A stretch of DNA of 64,000 nucleotides, taken from positions 310,001 through 374,000 of the forward strand of contig NZ_CP133262.1 in NCBI RefSeq assembly GCF_030915405.1, written 5' to 3'. The notes under the pieces are model-generated. The model saw only the letters and a program-made list of their open reading frames with translations, was not told the DNA's origin and did not search any database. Position 1 is the stretch's first letter, and each line of letters begins with the position of its first letter. Of this stretch, positions 63,436 to 64,000 are shown in pieces. This DNA comes from Neobacillus nitrireducens. Lineage in GTDB: Bacteria; Bacillota; Bacilli; Bacillales; Cytobacillaceae. Both the position numbers and the translations under genes were made by a program.

Positions 63436-64000
63436 ATGGTTAAAAAAGGGAAACGAGTGGAATATGAACTTAATCCAAACGGTATTAAATCTGTTCCAGA
63501 CAATGAAATTAAAACTATTCTGCGGGGTGCAGATGAATTAATCATGAGTGGCGGCCGAGCTATGCTTGCTAAAATCCTTGCAGGCTCGAAAGATAAAAAG
63601 TTATTAGAGCTAGAATTGGACTACAGCCCCGTATACGGGGCGTTTAAGGGGATTTCTCAAAATGAGATCCTTTCAAAAATAGACTGGCTGATTCTTCATC
63701 ATTATTTAGCCATTGAGTATAATGGCAGACTCCCTATGCTAGTCTATACCGATAAAGGTTGGGACATTGAGCGCGAGACCTTTGCAGATGAATTATTGAA
63801 AAAGCTTATTGAAGCTGCCGAAAATAGCAGATATGAATTTGTTGAAACATTAAAAGACCGGGACCGCGGCTTGATACACCTTTTATTAGAGAAAATTTCA
63901 GATTTAGGCAATAAAGAATTAATCATAATCCTGGATGCGTGGCAAACGATTGAATTTAAAAAAGTTAAGACAAAAATTCAAGAAGTTATCGAAAAATTAG
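63436..64000 (+). CDS. RQC-domain DNA-binding protein (partial, runs off the window)
   Basis: ATG behind GAGGGATGA. 188 codons are visible and the frame is still open at the window end. ILRGADELIMSGGRAMLAKILAGSKDKKLLELELDYSP.. followed by a winged-helix-like DWLILHHYLAIEYNGRLPMLVYTDKG has the pattern of RecQ C-terminal (RQC, 'minor') domains without a helicase. A helical segment follows. Probably a DNA-binding protein; role unknown. Confidence 0.65.
   Translation, partial: MVKKGKRVEYELNPNGIKSVPDNEIKTILRGADELIMSGGRAMLAKILAGSKDKKLLELELDYSPVYGAFKGISQNEILSKIDWLILHHYLAIEYNGRLPMLVYTDKGWDIERETFADELLKKLIEAAENSRYEFVETLKDRDRGLIHLLLEKISDLGNKELIIILDAWQTIEFKKVKTKIQEVIEKL

Overview
The window looks like chromosomal DNA of a low-GC, endospore-forming Bacillaceae (Bacillus/Neobacillus/Peribacillus type; species not determinable from sequence alone). 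The basis is AGGAGG-type ribosome binding sites, frequent TTG and GTG starts, a CwlJ spore-cortex hydrolase, a BsuPI/Gmad2 protein, lutABC, a ykkC guanidine riboswitch, Spx and FbpA-family sequences, and CcpA (cre), Fnr and SigL (sigma-54) type sites. No rRNA, tRNA or CRISPR array was seen. Much of the window is accessory: catabolic modules, secreted proteases, decaying loci and repeats.

Layout. 0-5 kb: D-lactate dehydrogenase (dld) with a cre site, an old-yellow-enzyme oxidoreductase and a secreted subtilase. 5-10.8 kb: a decaying sigma-54-controlled amide/amino-acid locus. It holds an activator without its sensor domain, an intact -24/-12 promoter with a palindromic upstream site, an in-frame fusion of a hydantoinase-A start to a permease tail, and a saccharopine-dehydrogenase-like gene split by an IS607-type element (tnpA, tnpB, probable omega RNA). 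11-17.4 kb: SGNH hydrolase, then a tricarballylate-type module (MFS transporter, tcuA, tcuB, LysR regulator) in which one palindrome, NATAA-N7-TTATN, precedes the transporter, tcuA and the regulator. 17.4-26.9 kb: a membrane protein behind a perfect Fnr-type site, a DeoR/WYL regulator divergent from a GyrI-like protein, a guanidine-I riboswitch with the ykkCD exporter pair, lutABC and an argininosuccinate-lyase-family enzyme.

27-42 kb is an extracellular proteolysis region: a BsuPI+Gmad2 protein, a lactocepin/C5a-peptidase-like subtilase and a giant modular subtilase (about 2,650 residues with HID/DUF1533-like, InlB-like and Ig-like repeats). Both subtilases are interrupted by a single-base frameshift. 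They share a CCCCCAAT-containing promoter element and are followed by an XRE-TPR regulator and a LysR regulator. 43-51.7 kb: an RCC1-repeat protein, hutH behind a leader ORF plus terminator, an amino-acid permease, a methyltransferase, an HD-family hydrolase, an MBL-fold hydrolase and tandem DUF3231 genes. 52-59 kb: cwlJ, an spx / BA3454-like / Rrf2 stress locus with ACTGTAA operator motifs, an IDEAL protein, a CPBP-like protein and a YhgE/Pip-like exporter, bracketed by two inverted copies of a ~240-bp repeat. 59-62.1 kb: a compact esterase / ATP-grasp / esterase operon, the best candidate for an uncharacterised pathway. 62.1-64 kb: a polytopic membrane protein and the start of an RQC-domain gene.

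Common themes are lactate oxidation (dld, lutABC), carboxylate and amino-acid catabolism (tcu, hut, the broken hyu locus), protein degradation outside the cell feeding peptide and amino-acid use, and thiol stress control. All assignments come from reading translated sequences and motifs; no database search was run.
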